From Gerris lacustris (lineage: Eukaryota; Arthropoda; Insecta; Hemiptera; Gerridae): DNA of 64,000 bases. The notes beneath the pieces were generated by a model. It was given only the letters and a program-made list of their open reading frames with translations. It was not told the DNA's origin and did not search any database. Made by a program: the position numbers and the translations under genes. Where the stretch lies: assembly GCA_951217055.1 (NCBI GenBank), contig OX578282.1:41716329-41780328 (forward strand), in the 5' to 3' direction. Position 1 is the first letter of the stretch. The number at the start of each line of letters is the position of its first letter. Positions 24,037 through 34,670 of this stretch are shown piece by piece.

Positions 24037-25199
24037 ACTTTTTAGGGTTTTGTAGAAGATTAAGCATGCCCGTTATGTAATTATGATTCTTCGATCTCAA
24101 GGGTCCGGGTTCGATCCCCCGGGGGGTCACAATGTTTTTCATTGGTAATAAGGACTAGAAAAATTCATTTTTTCAGGCCACTTCCATTACTTCACCATAA
24201 GGTATAACCATGAATTATTTCGAAATTTTAGGACCACCCGTTATATAGTGGTTGGGGAGGGGGGAAATTTTTGGGGGTATATTTTGACTTATGAAATTAA
24301 TAAAGAATTAAAAATTTAAAAAAGCAAATATATATTTGAATCCTACTCTTCACCAGCTTTCATATGATACCCAACTCAAAATTTTTAAAAAATAAAATTT
24401 TTGGCGCACTTCATATTTTCGCGCTCAAAATTGACAATTTTTTAAAATTTGGGATGAACTCCCGGAATTTTCATCGCCCCACAATAAGGCATTAGCATGA
24501 ATTATTTCGAAATTTTAGGTCCAGCCGAAGTATAGTGGTTGGGGGGGGGGAATTTTTTTTTGGGTATATTTTGATTTTTTTACCCAATAAGGAATGCAAA
24601 ATTTAAAAATGTATATATATTTTTGCGTCATACTCTTCAGCAGCTTTCATTTGATACCCAACTCAAAATTTTAAAAAAATAAAATTTTTGGCGCACTTCA
24701 AATTTTCGCGCCCAAAATTCGCAAATTTTTAAAATTTGGGATGAACTCCCAGAATTTTCATCGCCCCACAATAAGGCATTAGCATGAATTATTTCGAAAT
24801 TTTAGGTCCAGCCGAAGTATAGTGGTTGGGGGGGGGGGGGGGAAATTTTTTTTTGGGTATATTTTGATTTTTTTACCCATTAAGGAATGCAAAATTTACA
24901 AAAGCTTATATATATTTGCGTCCTACTCTTCAGCAGCTTTCATTTGATACCCTACTCGAAAATTAAAAAAAATATAATTTTTTGAGTTTACAACATTTTT
25001 GCGAATTGCGCATGCGCATATTTAATTTTGAACTTCTGTATATTTTTCCTGTGGTTGGGTCAAAAAGTTGCACCAGTATTTCAAATTTCAGCTCTTAAGC
25101 TTAAACGGTTCGGACCCTATGAACCAAAGAGCGACGGACAGACGGACACATCACCCTCGGCATAAGGGTTTTGAGAAGAATCTACAAAACCCTAAAAAT
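24037..25199. mobile_element. Repeat element with short inverted ends and 287-bp internal repeats
   Basis: TTTTTAGGGTTTTGTAGA at the left end is matched by TCTACAAAACCCTAAAAA at the right (24037-24060 and 25176-25199). Inside, a segment with GAATTATTTCGAAATTTTAGG recurs at 24212, 24499 and about 24786, a 287-bp period. Poly-G runs of 8-14 bases occur in two units. Near the left end, GGGTCCGGGTTCGATCCCC resembles a tRNA T-arm/B box. No transposase frame is seen, and class assignment is uncertain. Confidence 0.6.
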
Positions 25200-25950
25200 T
25201 ACTAAACAAGTCTAACCAGCGGCGCCGGCGTTAATAAGAATTTTCTCCGAGCAAAATTTGCGGGATTAATATAACCGATGAAATTTAAGGGAATATTTTT
25301 TAGGAATTAGTAGAAATCAAAATGCCAAACTGTAATCCCGGATAACAATGCGTATGTTCTTGTTAAATTGTTATTTATATCCCTTGTTATGTTACTTAAC
25401 AGTATGTTATCTATTTAATTAATATGTTTTTGGTGTTTGGTGTGGGTATTTACTTAGAAAAACATAAAAATTCCCAACCCGCATTTTTGCGAACCATCAT
25501 ATCTTAAAAACTACACTTCCGATTTTAATGAAATTTAAATGGTAGGTCACATTAGGCAAATTTTGGTCCCAAATAAGTTTCAAGCTTCTGCGCCTATTAT
25601 TTTTATCTTCCACATGCACACATACATTTATTTAACAGCAATTTCTCGAAAACGGTTTGTCTCACTTTAAACATGCATAGGACCTTTTTTGTGCAGAATT
25701 ATGGAAAAAATATTTTTGATAAAACATTTCTCTTAAAAAAAATTAACTGTTTTGCGAGAAAAGTTAAAAAAATGTAAATTTTAGACTTTAAGGAGGAGGG
25801 AGGGGGACCCCCCCTCCCCCTCCCTAAGTGTGGGGAACTTATTTTTTTTTTGTTTCTTACTACTACACCCTTAAGAGTGTTTTCACAAAGTTTCAATACT
25901 TTATAAATTATTTTCCCTATTATTCCTTATTTTAACTCCTAATTTTTTAA
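25200..25950. other. Repeat-rich stretch with no gene
   Basis: It contains a segment at about 25490-25660 (ATATCTTAAAAACTAC, CCGATTTTAATGAAATTT) that recurs at 48935-49110 and so belongs to a dispersed family. A 65-codon minus frame with a Gly/Pro-rich run looks accidental. Confidence 0.5.
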
Positions 25951-26965
25951 CTTAGAAGGGAACAAGGAGCAAGGTTAAAATAGATGGTTGTTTATCGCCC
26001 TCCTTTGAGGTTAAAAGAGGGCTGAGGCAGGGAGATGTTCTGTCAGCAACTCTTTTTAACCTTGTGCTGGAAAGAGCTGTCTGGAAAATACCTGGCAACC
26101 CAGGAGGAACCTTGTTCAACCGGCAAACCCAATGTCTTGCGTATGCAGATGACGTTGGACTCTTGGCAAGATCTAAAAGAGCCTTGGAGGAGGCTTACAT
26201 GCCATTGAAGCAAGAAGCTGCTGATCTGGGACTAAATATTAACAAAAATAAAACAGAATATATGCTAATGACTCGCAGAGAAGGAAGAGAACCTCTGGAA
26301 GATGTGTTGTTAGGAGGTGATTTAATTAAGTCAACTAACAACTTCAAATATTTACGAACCCAAATCACTAATGACAACACCGTATCGGAGGAAGTAAGAG
26401 CTAGACTAACGGCAGGAAATAGGTGCTACTTCTCCTTGATGAGGATACTAAAAAGTAGACTTAAGTCGAGACTTGAAGATCAAAGTTTATCTAACTGTCA
26501 TCCGGCCTGTTGTATTATATGGATCAGAGGCCTGGACTCTTACCAACTCTGATGAAAGCTGCTTACGGCGTTGGGAGAGAAAACTATTGAGAAGAATCTT
26601 TGGCCCTGTGAACGAGGATGGAAGATGGAGACTTAGGCACAATGATGAGCTACTATTCTCTACGGCAAACCGGACCTGGTGGCTGAGATTAAGAAAAATA
26701 GGCTGCGATGGCTAGGTCACTTGAGAGAATGCCAGAGAATAGGGCGGCTAAAAAGTTGTATGATGGTAAACCTGGCGGAAAAAGACTTAGAGGGCGTCCA
26801 AGACTGAGATGGCTAGATCAGGTGGAGAACGATCTGAGGAGGATAGGAGTGAGGAGGTGGAGGGCTGTTGCACAACAGCGGGAACTCTGGAGGAGCGAAG
26901 TGTTGCAGGCCTAGGCTCTTCGAGAGCTGTAGTGATGATGATGATGATGATTATTCCTTATTTTC
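25950..26965 (+). pseudogene. 5'-truncated non-LTR retrotransposon, RT fragment
   Basis: Three overlapping frames (through 26552, 26473-26715 and 26708-26914) together read as the second half of a LINE reverse transcriptase. In order they show RGLRQGD, the catalytic AYADD box (LAYADDVGLLARS), FKYLRTQI, RPVVLYGSEAWTL, ERKLLRRIFGP and a GRPRLRWLDQV tail. Two frameshifts, near 26480 and 26710, break it. The copy ends with a (TGA)n tail at about 26932-26955, typical of LINE 3' ends. The exact clade is not decided. Confidence 0.85.
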
Positions 26966-27076
26966 CTGGACTAAATAGAGTTCACAGTTGACTCTATTAG
27001 CAGCTTTTCTTACTACACGCATCTGCTATTTCCACTTTTTTACCCCTCCTGCATTAGAGTTGCTATGACATATTAT

Positions 27077-27525
27077 ACATCGAATTATGGGTAATAAAAT
27101 AAGCTACACGTTTTATTTCACCGCATTTTTAGTGCCGACCCCGTGGAAAAAAGTTATTATCAAAATTGTTCAGAGTAGAAAAAAGAAATGTCGATTTTTT
27201 ACCATATTTTATTAATTTTTGGTACATTTTTACTGCAAAAAGCATATTGATATGGGTATCAAATTAAAGAGGACAGTGTATAGAAGACTTTAAAAAACAC
27301 CCCACGTCGTTATCACTCTTTGTTCCGGAGATATTGGCGTTACAGTGAATAGGCCAAATTTGGGTCATCAATAGGGGGTGGTGGGGGAAGCAAGTGGTGG
27401 CACTCGATATGATAATATGGAAAATGCTTCTCTAAACACCTTCTAAACGATGGCGTAAAGAAAGTTTAGTATTTAATTTTTCCCCCCTTTAGGCCCTTTT
27501 TATGTCTATTTGTACTGGGCTTATA
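27077..27525. repeat. Dispersed repeat, copy B
   Basis: Direct copy of 23497-23980, differing by scattered substitutions and small indels. Confidence 0.8.
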
Positions 27526-27856
<331 letters not shown>

Positions 27857-28819
27857 GGCCAAAAGTGCAGCACCGGCGCTGCTATGGATATATTGTCAAA
27901 TAAGTTTGTTAAATTATCAATTGACATGTAATGTATTTATTTAATGTCTATTTTATTTTTAATAAAATGTAGTATTAATTATATTATCTAAGCAATTTAG
28001 TTTTTAGTCTATATAAATTTTTTTATAATAATGAAGAAAATAATTTTTTTTTAGATTTGTTTTTAATTAAGTAAAGTGATAATTAATATTATCTAAGTCA
28101 CTTAGTTTTTAATTAAAATAATATTTTTCTTATATCAATAAGAAAATGAATTTTTATTTAAATGAAATAATAATATTTTTATTTAAGTATAATAAAAAGG
28201 AAAAATATTTTTTCTCAGTTTATTTTTAATAATAATATTTAATAGTAATAATTATATTTTTTTATTACTTAGTTTTAAATTAAAATAATATTTTTCTTAT
28301 TATAAATAAAATAATAATGTTTTTTATTTATATAATATGATAAAAAGGAAAATTTTTTCTCAATTTATTTTTAATGAAATATAATGTTAATTATATTCTT
28401 TGGATACTTAGTTTTAATTTAAATAATATTTTTCTTATACTAAATAAGAAAATATTTTTTTATTTAAATAATATTTTTATTTAAATATGATAAAAAAGAA
28501 AAAATATTTTTTTCTCAATTTTTTTTTTTTAACAAAATATAATAATAATTATATTCTTATAAAACTTGTTTAACCTCTTCAAAAGACAAACATAGATTTT
28601 ATTTTTATAAAAATGAATAATAATAAATTTTATTGATATGAATAAAATTGACAAAGGTTTAATGTTGAAACCTCTAAATAAAAATTTGGTACTTACAGTA
28701 GAAGTCCGATGAATTTCATTTTGGTGAAGTTATATTCCCTAACTTCAGAATAAAGAGAACCAATCAGTAAATCACTAAGTGAACCAAAAAATCGTATTCC
28801 CCGATTATTTGTCTGACTG

Positions 28820-28836
28820 TCCTACCGACTGCGCCA
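28820..28836 (-). other. tRNA-Ser primer-binding-site sequence, copy in the 3' repeat
   Basis: Minus-strand TGGCGCAGTCGGTAGGA is the complement of an insect tRNA-Ser 3' end including CCA. A primer site is not expected after a 3' LTR, so its presence here shows that the repeat extends beyond the LTR. Confidence 0.85.
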
Positions 28837-29098
28837 CTTATATCGGTTCGTATAAGAATTTGGTTTTTAAAAAACTTTATTTTAAGATTACAAAACAAAT
28901 TTTACTTTATTGGCTCTATAGTATTAAACACAACTCAATAAAGGGTATTCAATTTAACTACGACTGACATGGATTCACACCGCGCAACATTTAAAAGAGA
29001 AATACAAAATACAATAGAAAATCTTAAGCTTATATACGGTGAGTCCTGCTGGGGTCTGCATTTAAGTTGACACCTCAGTATAATTAGCTGATGTAACT
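28837..29098 (-). repeat. LTR proper, 3' copy (262 bp)
   Basis: Runs on the minus strand from AGTTAC, directly after the purine tract, to the base before the tRNA-Ser primer-site sequence. It contains a TATATAAG box about 65 bp in, and AATAAA signals in the second half. Confidence 0.8.
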
Positions 29099-29107
29099 CC
29101 TCCATCC
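29099..29107 (-). promoter_or_regulatory. Polypurine tract before the 3' LTR
   Basis: Minus-strand GGATGGAGG sits between the env stop and AGTTAC, the expected place for the plus-strand primer of reverse transcription. Confidence 0.75.
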
Positions 29108-30706
29108 TTAGAATCGGACTTCCTTCGGAAGGCTGATAGGTGATGATGGTGTCGGCTCTGGGTCCTGCATATTTTCCTGATGGCTAATGGAACTTATAAT
29201 TTTCCTAAGTTTGTTGTATATAAGGAAAACGATTATAGCAATTAAGATAATTAGGAAAACATAGAATGACCAAAATATTGCATGATGACCATCAGTGATG
29301 TAAGGTAACTCTGCAACTGCTGGCATGACGGGGTTGATACTTATATCCTTGATGTTTAATGTCTTCAGGTTAACCGTGAAGTTTGGTGAAGTTAGTTCGT
29401 TTAATTCAATGTTTAAGGGTCTGATAATATCAGGTTGCCCTTTGCTAACAGAAACATAGTTTAGTAATTTATTTCTGTAATATATCTTGTCACTACCTGG
29501 ATTTATTAAAAATACACCTTGAAGAGACTTGCTTTCTGTTCCTTTGTCGGTGGAAACGACTATCTCATCTTTGTTAGGGAATACTAACAATAATTGATTA
29601 ATTTCAGGTATGAGGTCCACATGACTTTTCTCCACTGTAAGTCCTAAGTAGGTACAAGCTTTAGCAGTTTTATTTAGCATTATTTCTTCTTCGCAATAAC
29701 TATGTCTATGTGATAGCAGTGACATTGTACATTGATAGACTTCATTTTTGGTACACATATTATTTAGAGGTTTAATTACATTATTTTTGTCAGATTTCAA
29801 CAAGTACTTGATATCAGGAATTGTCGTTACAAATCTATGTTTGTTTTTTGTAGGAAGAGGATGTAAGTAATACAATTGGTATGTTTCGTCATCATTAATT
29901 GGTAATGTTAAAAAGTATGTAATCTCGCTAGACTGTACTTTGCAATCTACTTTTAATAGGGATTCAAATTTTAATATATTTTCATATTTTAATTCAAGCG
30001 GTAAGGTGGAACCATAGTGACTTTGAATCTTTTTAAGTTCATCAAAGAATTCATTTGTTTTAATGATACTGGGATGCAAGGCTTTAAGCTTGCAAAAAGT
30101 CAATGATGTTTCTACATCTTGTAAAATACTTACAATGGTACTATATAAAATTTGCAATTGATTTAATAAGTCCTTAACAATAAGAATATTATAAACATGA
30201 TTATTTTTACTAACTAAATCCTTAACATCTAATATTTTTTTCCTTATTTCTATAGTGTTATACTGAATGTCTTTTATGGTGTTATTAAAATTATTTATTA
30301 TTTGTCTATTAATAGAGTATTGAGCATTCAGTTGGGTTTGTAAATTTAGCTCGTTAGTCTTGATATGTTCTATGACTTTATCATACTTCAAAGCGTCTTC
30401 GGCATCTAAATTACCGGTAATGGCTTTTATAAGACTTCCTAACCCGTTTATAGCACCTCTTCTAAATCTAGTTTTAAATTGATTGACATCTATATTACTA
30501 ATTTTATTCCTTACAATATTTTTTGTAAATTCTATAATCTTAAAGTAACTAGTTGTGTCATTATTATAAAACTTACTATTTGACAAAATATTATTATATT
30601 GAAAATTTAAAAATTTATATTCTTCATAAAGTGGCCTTAAATTATAATGGATAAATGTATGGTGGGAAGTTTGAAGTTTAGCAGGGCCCAATTTGATTGG
30701 GAGTAC
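29108..30706 (-). CDS. env: Errantivirus env (F-type envelope protein), 5' end unclear
   Basis: A frame of about 530 codons that ends just before the purine tract. It has a furin-like RFRRGAINGLG site near residue 130 followed by a fusion-peptide-like stretch, Asn/Gln-rich helices, a Cys-containing middle region, and a membrane span near residues 475-500 (IFWSFYVFLIILIAIIVF) with a short cytoplasmic tail. This order is that of insect F-type envelope proteins. No ATG or signal peptide is visible at the open start; upstream bases continue the similarity in another frame, so the 5' end is either frameshifted or supplied by splicing, as is usual for errantivirus env. A working product is unlikely from this frame alone. 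Confidence 0.85.
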   Translation of the reverse strand, partial: VLPIKLGPAKLQTSHHTFIHYNLRPLYEEYKFLNFQYNNILSNSKFYNNDTTSYFKIIEFTKNIVRNKISNIDVNQFKTRFRRGAINGLGSLIKAITGNLDAEDALKYDKVIEHIKTNELNLQTQLNAQYSINRQIINNFNNTIKDIQYNTIEIRKKILDVKDLVSKNNHVYNILIVKDLLNQLQILYSTIVSILQDVETSLTFCKLKALHPSIIKTNEFFDELKKIQSHYGSTLPLELKYENILKFESLLKVDCKVQSSEITYFLTLPINDDETYQLYYLHPLPTKNKHRFVTTIPDIKYLLKSDKNNVIKPLNNMCTKNEVYQCTMSLLSHRHSYCEEEIMLNKTAKACTYLGLTVEKSHVDLIPEINQLLLVFPNKDEIVVSTDKGTESKSLQGVFLINPGSDKIYYRNKLLNYVSVSKGQPDIIRPLNIELNELTSPNFTVNLKTLNIKDISINPVMPAVAELPYITDGHHAIFWSFYVFLIILIAIIVFLIYNKLRKIISSISHQENMQDPEPTPSSPISLPKEVRF

Positions 30707-30809
30707 CTACATCCAAGTTATTGGTGACGTCTTTTATTTTGTGATCCAGAACAACATTATCTTTAATTTTAACTCTAGGTTTTTATTATTGCTTAAATGA
30801 ATTGTTTTC

Positions 30810-31700
30810 TGGTTTTATAGTGTCTAGGTTCTATTTGGGCTGTTTTCAGCATTTTGTTAACAGACTTTGAAATTTCCAATTACTTTAGCTTTATAATTAT
30901 TAATACTTTGTTCGTTAATGATATTGTATAAGAGTTTCATTTTTTCTCTGTGACTCTCTATGTAGTCATTTTCAAGCTGTTGTTCTAAGTTCATATTGAA
31001 GGGGGATTCCGGATCTAAATGTCCGTTAAGAATATTTGCTGGAGCTGGTTTAGTTACTGAATGTATGGAATTATTGTACGCTATTATGGCATGGATTACT
31101 TTGTTCTGAGTCTAATTTATAAGCTTGCGCATATTTTGAAAAAGTGTCAATAATTTTTTAAACACTTTGTGGCTTTCCAAATTTATGCTATCAATATGAA
31201 GTATTTCTAACGGTCTAAGTGCCGTAAGGGTGATATTAAATTCTAATTTTAACGATCTTTTATCATATTTGGTGACTTGGCAAATTTCTGAATAGATTCT
31301 TTTTGATTTGGCCAATAGTATAAGGTTTTAATTTTGTTTAAGGATATCTCTATGGTTGGTTTATCCGACATGATAATTATTTATTATTTCTGAAGTTTCA
31401 TCTTTAGATACTAATTTTTTAGTAAACCTAACAAAGTTAATTTCTGATATAAAGGCGGCACAAAAGGTTTCATAAAAATCAGTTTCTAAGTAAATGTTAT
31501 ATTTAACTTCGGGGACAACATAAGCTTTAATAAATTTGATTAAATCTTTTTTGATAACTGAACAATCAATCTTGGTTTGCTGTTTAATAGTTGGGTGACT
31601 TTAGTTTTAGCGGGACTGTGTTCTACGAGGGAAAACACTATTTCAATAGAGCCTTGATTTAAAGGACCGTCGGCTATCGGAATATTTACTGTAGTATTTC
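30810..31700 (-). pseudogene. pol: pol 3' part: degraded integrase
   Basis: Pieces in different frames resemble errantivirus integrase. They are a zinc-binding-like segment (SKRIYSEICQVTKYDKRS), the start of the catalytic core (LRPLEILHIDS at 31112-31315), then a C-terminal piece (IAYNNSIHS, at about 31040-31110, and on to about 30850). The section that would carry the later catalytic Asp and Glu is missing between the second and third pieces. Frameshifts and stops separate the segments. Confidence 0.75.
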
Positions 31701-32168
31701 CTTCACAATTTGTATGGACTAATTATTATCTGATTTTAAGGTTTCTGAATTATCCATATCTTGAACAATGTATAAGATTCCATGAGATATTATTTTAATT
31801 CTTTTAAGCAGACTCTTAGTGACAATAATTATGTCAGGAAATCCGAATTTCAGAATTGATAGGTCCTATCTTGATACTTTTGTTTACTTAGATTTAAATT
31901 CATAAGTAATATTATTATATTATGTTATTACAATTTATCCTTAACTGATTATTGGCTGGCTACCTGAAGTTGTATGTAAATTTATATTATTAAAAACGAT
32001 TGCTAGTTAAACTATTATCATTATATCTAATTATGTAATTATATTATAATTATAATATTATGTTTATAAAATTAATAATCTTAAAGTAGTTTTCAGTTTT
32101 TCCTAAATATCTAGTATTTAATATTATAATCTTAATCTAAAAAATAAATCGCAAACAAGAAGGAATGA
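31701..32168 (-). pseudogene. Degraded pol linker and AT-rich filler
   Basis: The part next to 31700 still gives short frames typical of the region before the integrase zinc site (KPRLIVQLSKK and similar), with stops. The part above about 31880 is AT-rich with no readable frame. Confidence 0.45.
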
Positions 32169-33503
32169 TTATTTATATTTTTCTCGGTCTTTTAATAGTT
32201 GGAAGAGATATCTTTTCTCTTGTTTTGTTGTATACGGGATTTTAGTAAGCATTGCTTCTGGGTTCATTGCTCTAGATGTTTCATTCTTGCACTTGATCTT
32301 TGTCTTACTTTGATTACGCCTATTAGCAATAAACAGGGTTTTATCTTTACACGTGGCTAAGTAATCTGTACACAGCTGTTTATTTATGTCTTGACCTAGA
32401 GATGACATTACTTCTACATGAGAATGTGCGGGAACAATATCTGATGGAGTCAGCTTTGTCAGCGAATTGGCTATCTCGCCGTCTGCTACTTTACAGGGGA
32501 CTCTAACATTTATCGGATTATCTTCACATTGAATTTCTGGTGTCATATTTATTTTTTGTTTCGACATATCATGAATTTGACTTTTTACCTCTGTTTTATG
32601 AACATCAGGATGGCTATAGGTTGCCACAGTCCTAATATTATTTTTCACTGAATTTGGAAATGTTGAAGGTTTATCATTATCGTGGAATATAATATCAGAA
32701 TGCTTTTGAATCCACTCTTGTACGGCAATTTCCTTTTCTTTATTCAAATGATCTTTTGTTAATTTAAATTCGTTAACCTTTACTTTTTTACAATGATGAT
32801 TGTTAAAACTATAAGTAGGGACATTCAATTTGACGTATTGCTTAGCGAATATTGGTTTTACTTGACAAAATTCGATTGCATTTTCGGTTGGGTTAATAAT
32901 TGTACAATATGCTTCATAATTATTAACATTTACAAGACATTTGGGAATTTCTAAGTTATTGATTTTTGTGTATGGAACTACGGCTTTTCCGTTTTGAATA
33001 TTGTTTATTTTTACTTTTGTAATTTTTTGGGACCTGGGAGGAATAATATAAAGAGATTTATTATGCGCCTGAAAAGATTTAATTTTATTTTCTACTTCTT
33101 GGGAAGGAATATCAGAATCTCTAAAATATATTTTAATTTCAGTGCAAGGCGTTATGAGTTTATTATTAATGAAATCTACTTTAGCTTGAAGCAATTTCAA
33201 GTTGTCTAATCCTAACAACACATCGTAATTATCATGGAAATTGAAAAGATGAAATTTAAGTTTCAGGTTTTTTATTTTAAACAAGTCCTCACAGTCAATT
33301 TGAGTACTATATTTTTCTATGGAGTTTCCATGAGCGGTGGTTATTTGATACGGGTCATCTACAATTAAATCTTTGAAATATTTGTGGGCTACATTAGGTC
33401 TGACAAATGATTTACTGCTTCCACTATCAATTAGAATTTTTAAATTATATTTAGGTAAGATTACATATGGTAAAATACTAAATCTATTTGATACATTTAA
33501 CAA
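32169..33503 (-). pseudogene. pol: pol 5' part: aspartic protease and start of RT, RT core deleted
   Basis: An open frame of 444 codons. The retroviral-type protease carries its catalytic LIDSGSS box at residues 24-30 and the partner YDVLLGLDNL near residue 93. Residues 252-316 match the segment leading into a gypsy reverse transcriptase (LNKEKEIAVQEW, VKNNIRT, HPDVHKTEVKSQI). After residue 316 the RT fingers, the catalytic YxDD palm and RNase H are absent, and residues 317-444 are not recognised. The frame starts about 24 bases after gag ends, in another frame, consistent with a gag-pol frameshift. A large internal deletion that kept the frame is inferred. Confidence 0.8.
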
Positions 33504-33526
33504 TTGAAAATTATTTCCGAGGCTTT

Positions 33527-34612
33527 TTACCCTAAAAAATGATCGCTTTCGGATATTTCATTATCATTATTCTCTTGTTCATTTTCGGTATCATTTGGAT
33601 CTGGACACAAATTAATTTCGTCGTTTTCAGGAATACCGAAGTCGTTGCCTTCAATTGCATTATAATTAGAATTTCGTGTAGAGATACTCATAGGTGTTGG
33701 AGTATAATTATTTGAATTGTTTTGATTGAATTGCCGGGAATATGGCGCTTTATTAACATTTTTATTTTGTTGCTGACTTATTGGCTGTTGTGTGTTCTGG
33801 GCTTGATAGTTTTGGAAAAACCCATTTTGAGGTGGATAATTACGATTTGCTTGATATACCAATTTTGGGTTTTGAGATGGAGTTTTCGAATAATTTTGAA
33901 TTGGAGTCGTGTTTGTTTTATTCTCCCCTCTATTTCGGACAACGGGGTAAGACAGTGGTTGTGAGCTATTTGTATGACCATTTGGGACAAACTTTTGTTG
34001 AGAAGTATTGCTTGAAATATTTAATTGGTTCATTTGTCTAGTTGCATATAAGAAATTCTCTTCCTCGACTATATGGCCCATTGCCTTTTCTAAACTATCA
34101 GGGTTTCTCAATCTAATAATTGTTTGAAGGGAACTAGGCAAACCCCTGATAAATGTGGTTAATGCTAAGTCATTACAGTTCTTAATTCTTACGAGTTTCT
34201 CTGCCGGATCGATATCTAAGGTGTTAAGTTTTGAAATTATTAAACATCTCGCGTCTTGACAACGCATACCGAATTGGTACGGAGTGTCCTTTTTATTGGG
34301 TCTTAGTATAATTAGATCTTGCACTAGACAGTCTATGTCGCGTTGATCACCAAAGCATTCGGTTAAAGCTTTTTTAATTTCTGCCCAGGAATTAAGCTCG
34401 ATACGAGATCCGATAAGTAAAAGTGCTCTACCTGTAAGCTTGCTAATAACCGCTCTAATTAAGAATGCTTGTAACGCCTCGTTACCATTAAATTGTGTCA
34501 TTAAATTTCCTACATTATTCAAAAACAATGATAATGTGTGTGGATTACCGTCATAATGCGGAATTGTTTCGATATATAATTTTAGTAAACTGTAATCAAC
34601 CGTGGTAGTCAT
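33527..34612 (-). CDS. gag: Errantivirus gag
   Basis: 361 codons from ATG, intact. Residues 1-200 match the gypsy/errantivirus Gag capsid fold (IPHYDGNPHTLSLFLNNV, a later TPYQFGMR and a LRNPDSLEKAM segment). The C-terminal 160 residues are Asn/Gln-rich and disordered-looking, with an acidic end. There is no CCHC zinc knuckle, which is usual for errantiviruses. The start lies 58 bp downstream of the hAT insertion in the leader. It may still be translated, but no pol function is present in cis. Confidence 0.88.
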   Translation of the reverse strand: MTTTVDYSLLKLYIETIPHYDGNPHTLSLFLNNVGNLMTQFNGNEALQAFLIRAVISKLTGRALLLIGSRIELNSWAEIKKALTECFGDQRDIDCLVQDLIILRPNKKDTPYQFGMRCQDARCLIISKLNTLDIDPAEKLVRIKNCNDLALTTFIRGLPSSLQTIIRLRNPDSLEKAMGHIVEEENFLYATRQMNQLNISSNTSQQKFVPNGHTNSSQPLSYPVVRNRGENKTNTTPIQNYSKTPSQNPKLVYQANRNYPPQNGFFQNYQAQNTQQPISQQQNKNVNKAPYSRQFNQNNSNNYTPTPMSISTRNSNYNAIEGNDFGIPENDEINLCPDPNDTENEQENNDNEISESDHFLG

Positions 34613-34662
34613 AGTTGGTATTATTCTACTACTTGTTACTGATAATTCTAAATCTGTACTAT

Positions 34663-34670
34663 CTATGGAT
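34663..34670. other. 8-bp target-site duplication of the hAT element, left
   Basis: CTATGGAT, also found directly after the right end at 36286-36293 and in the 3' outer repeat of the retroelement. Confidence 0.85.

Noticed and set aside
28820..28836. tRNA-Ser gene fragment
   Set aside because: Only the 17 bases of the 3' end with CCA are present next to an LTR, which is a primer-binding site, not a tRNA gene.
28779..28967. 62-codon frame in the outer repeat (also at 37183-37371)
   Set aside because: It lies across the primer site and LTR on the strand opposite to the element; it is identical in both repeats only because the repeats are identical.
33722..34041. Plus-strand frames opposite gag
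   Set aside because: They are antisense to the intact gag frame.
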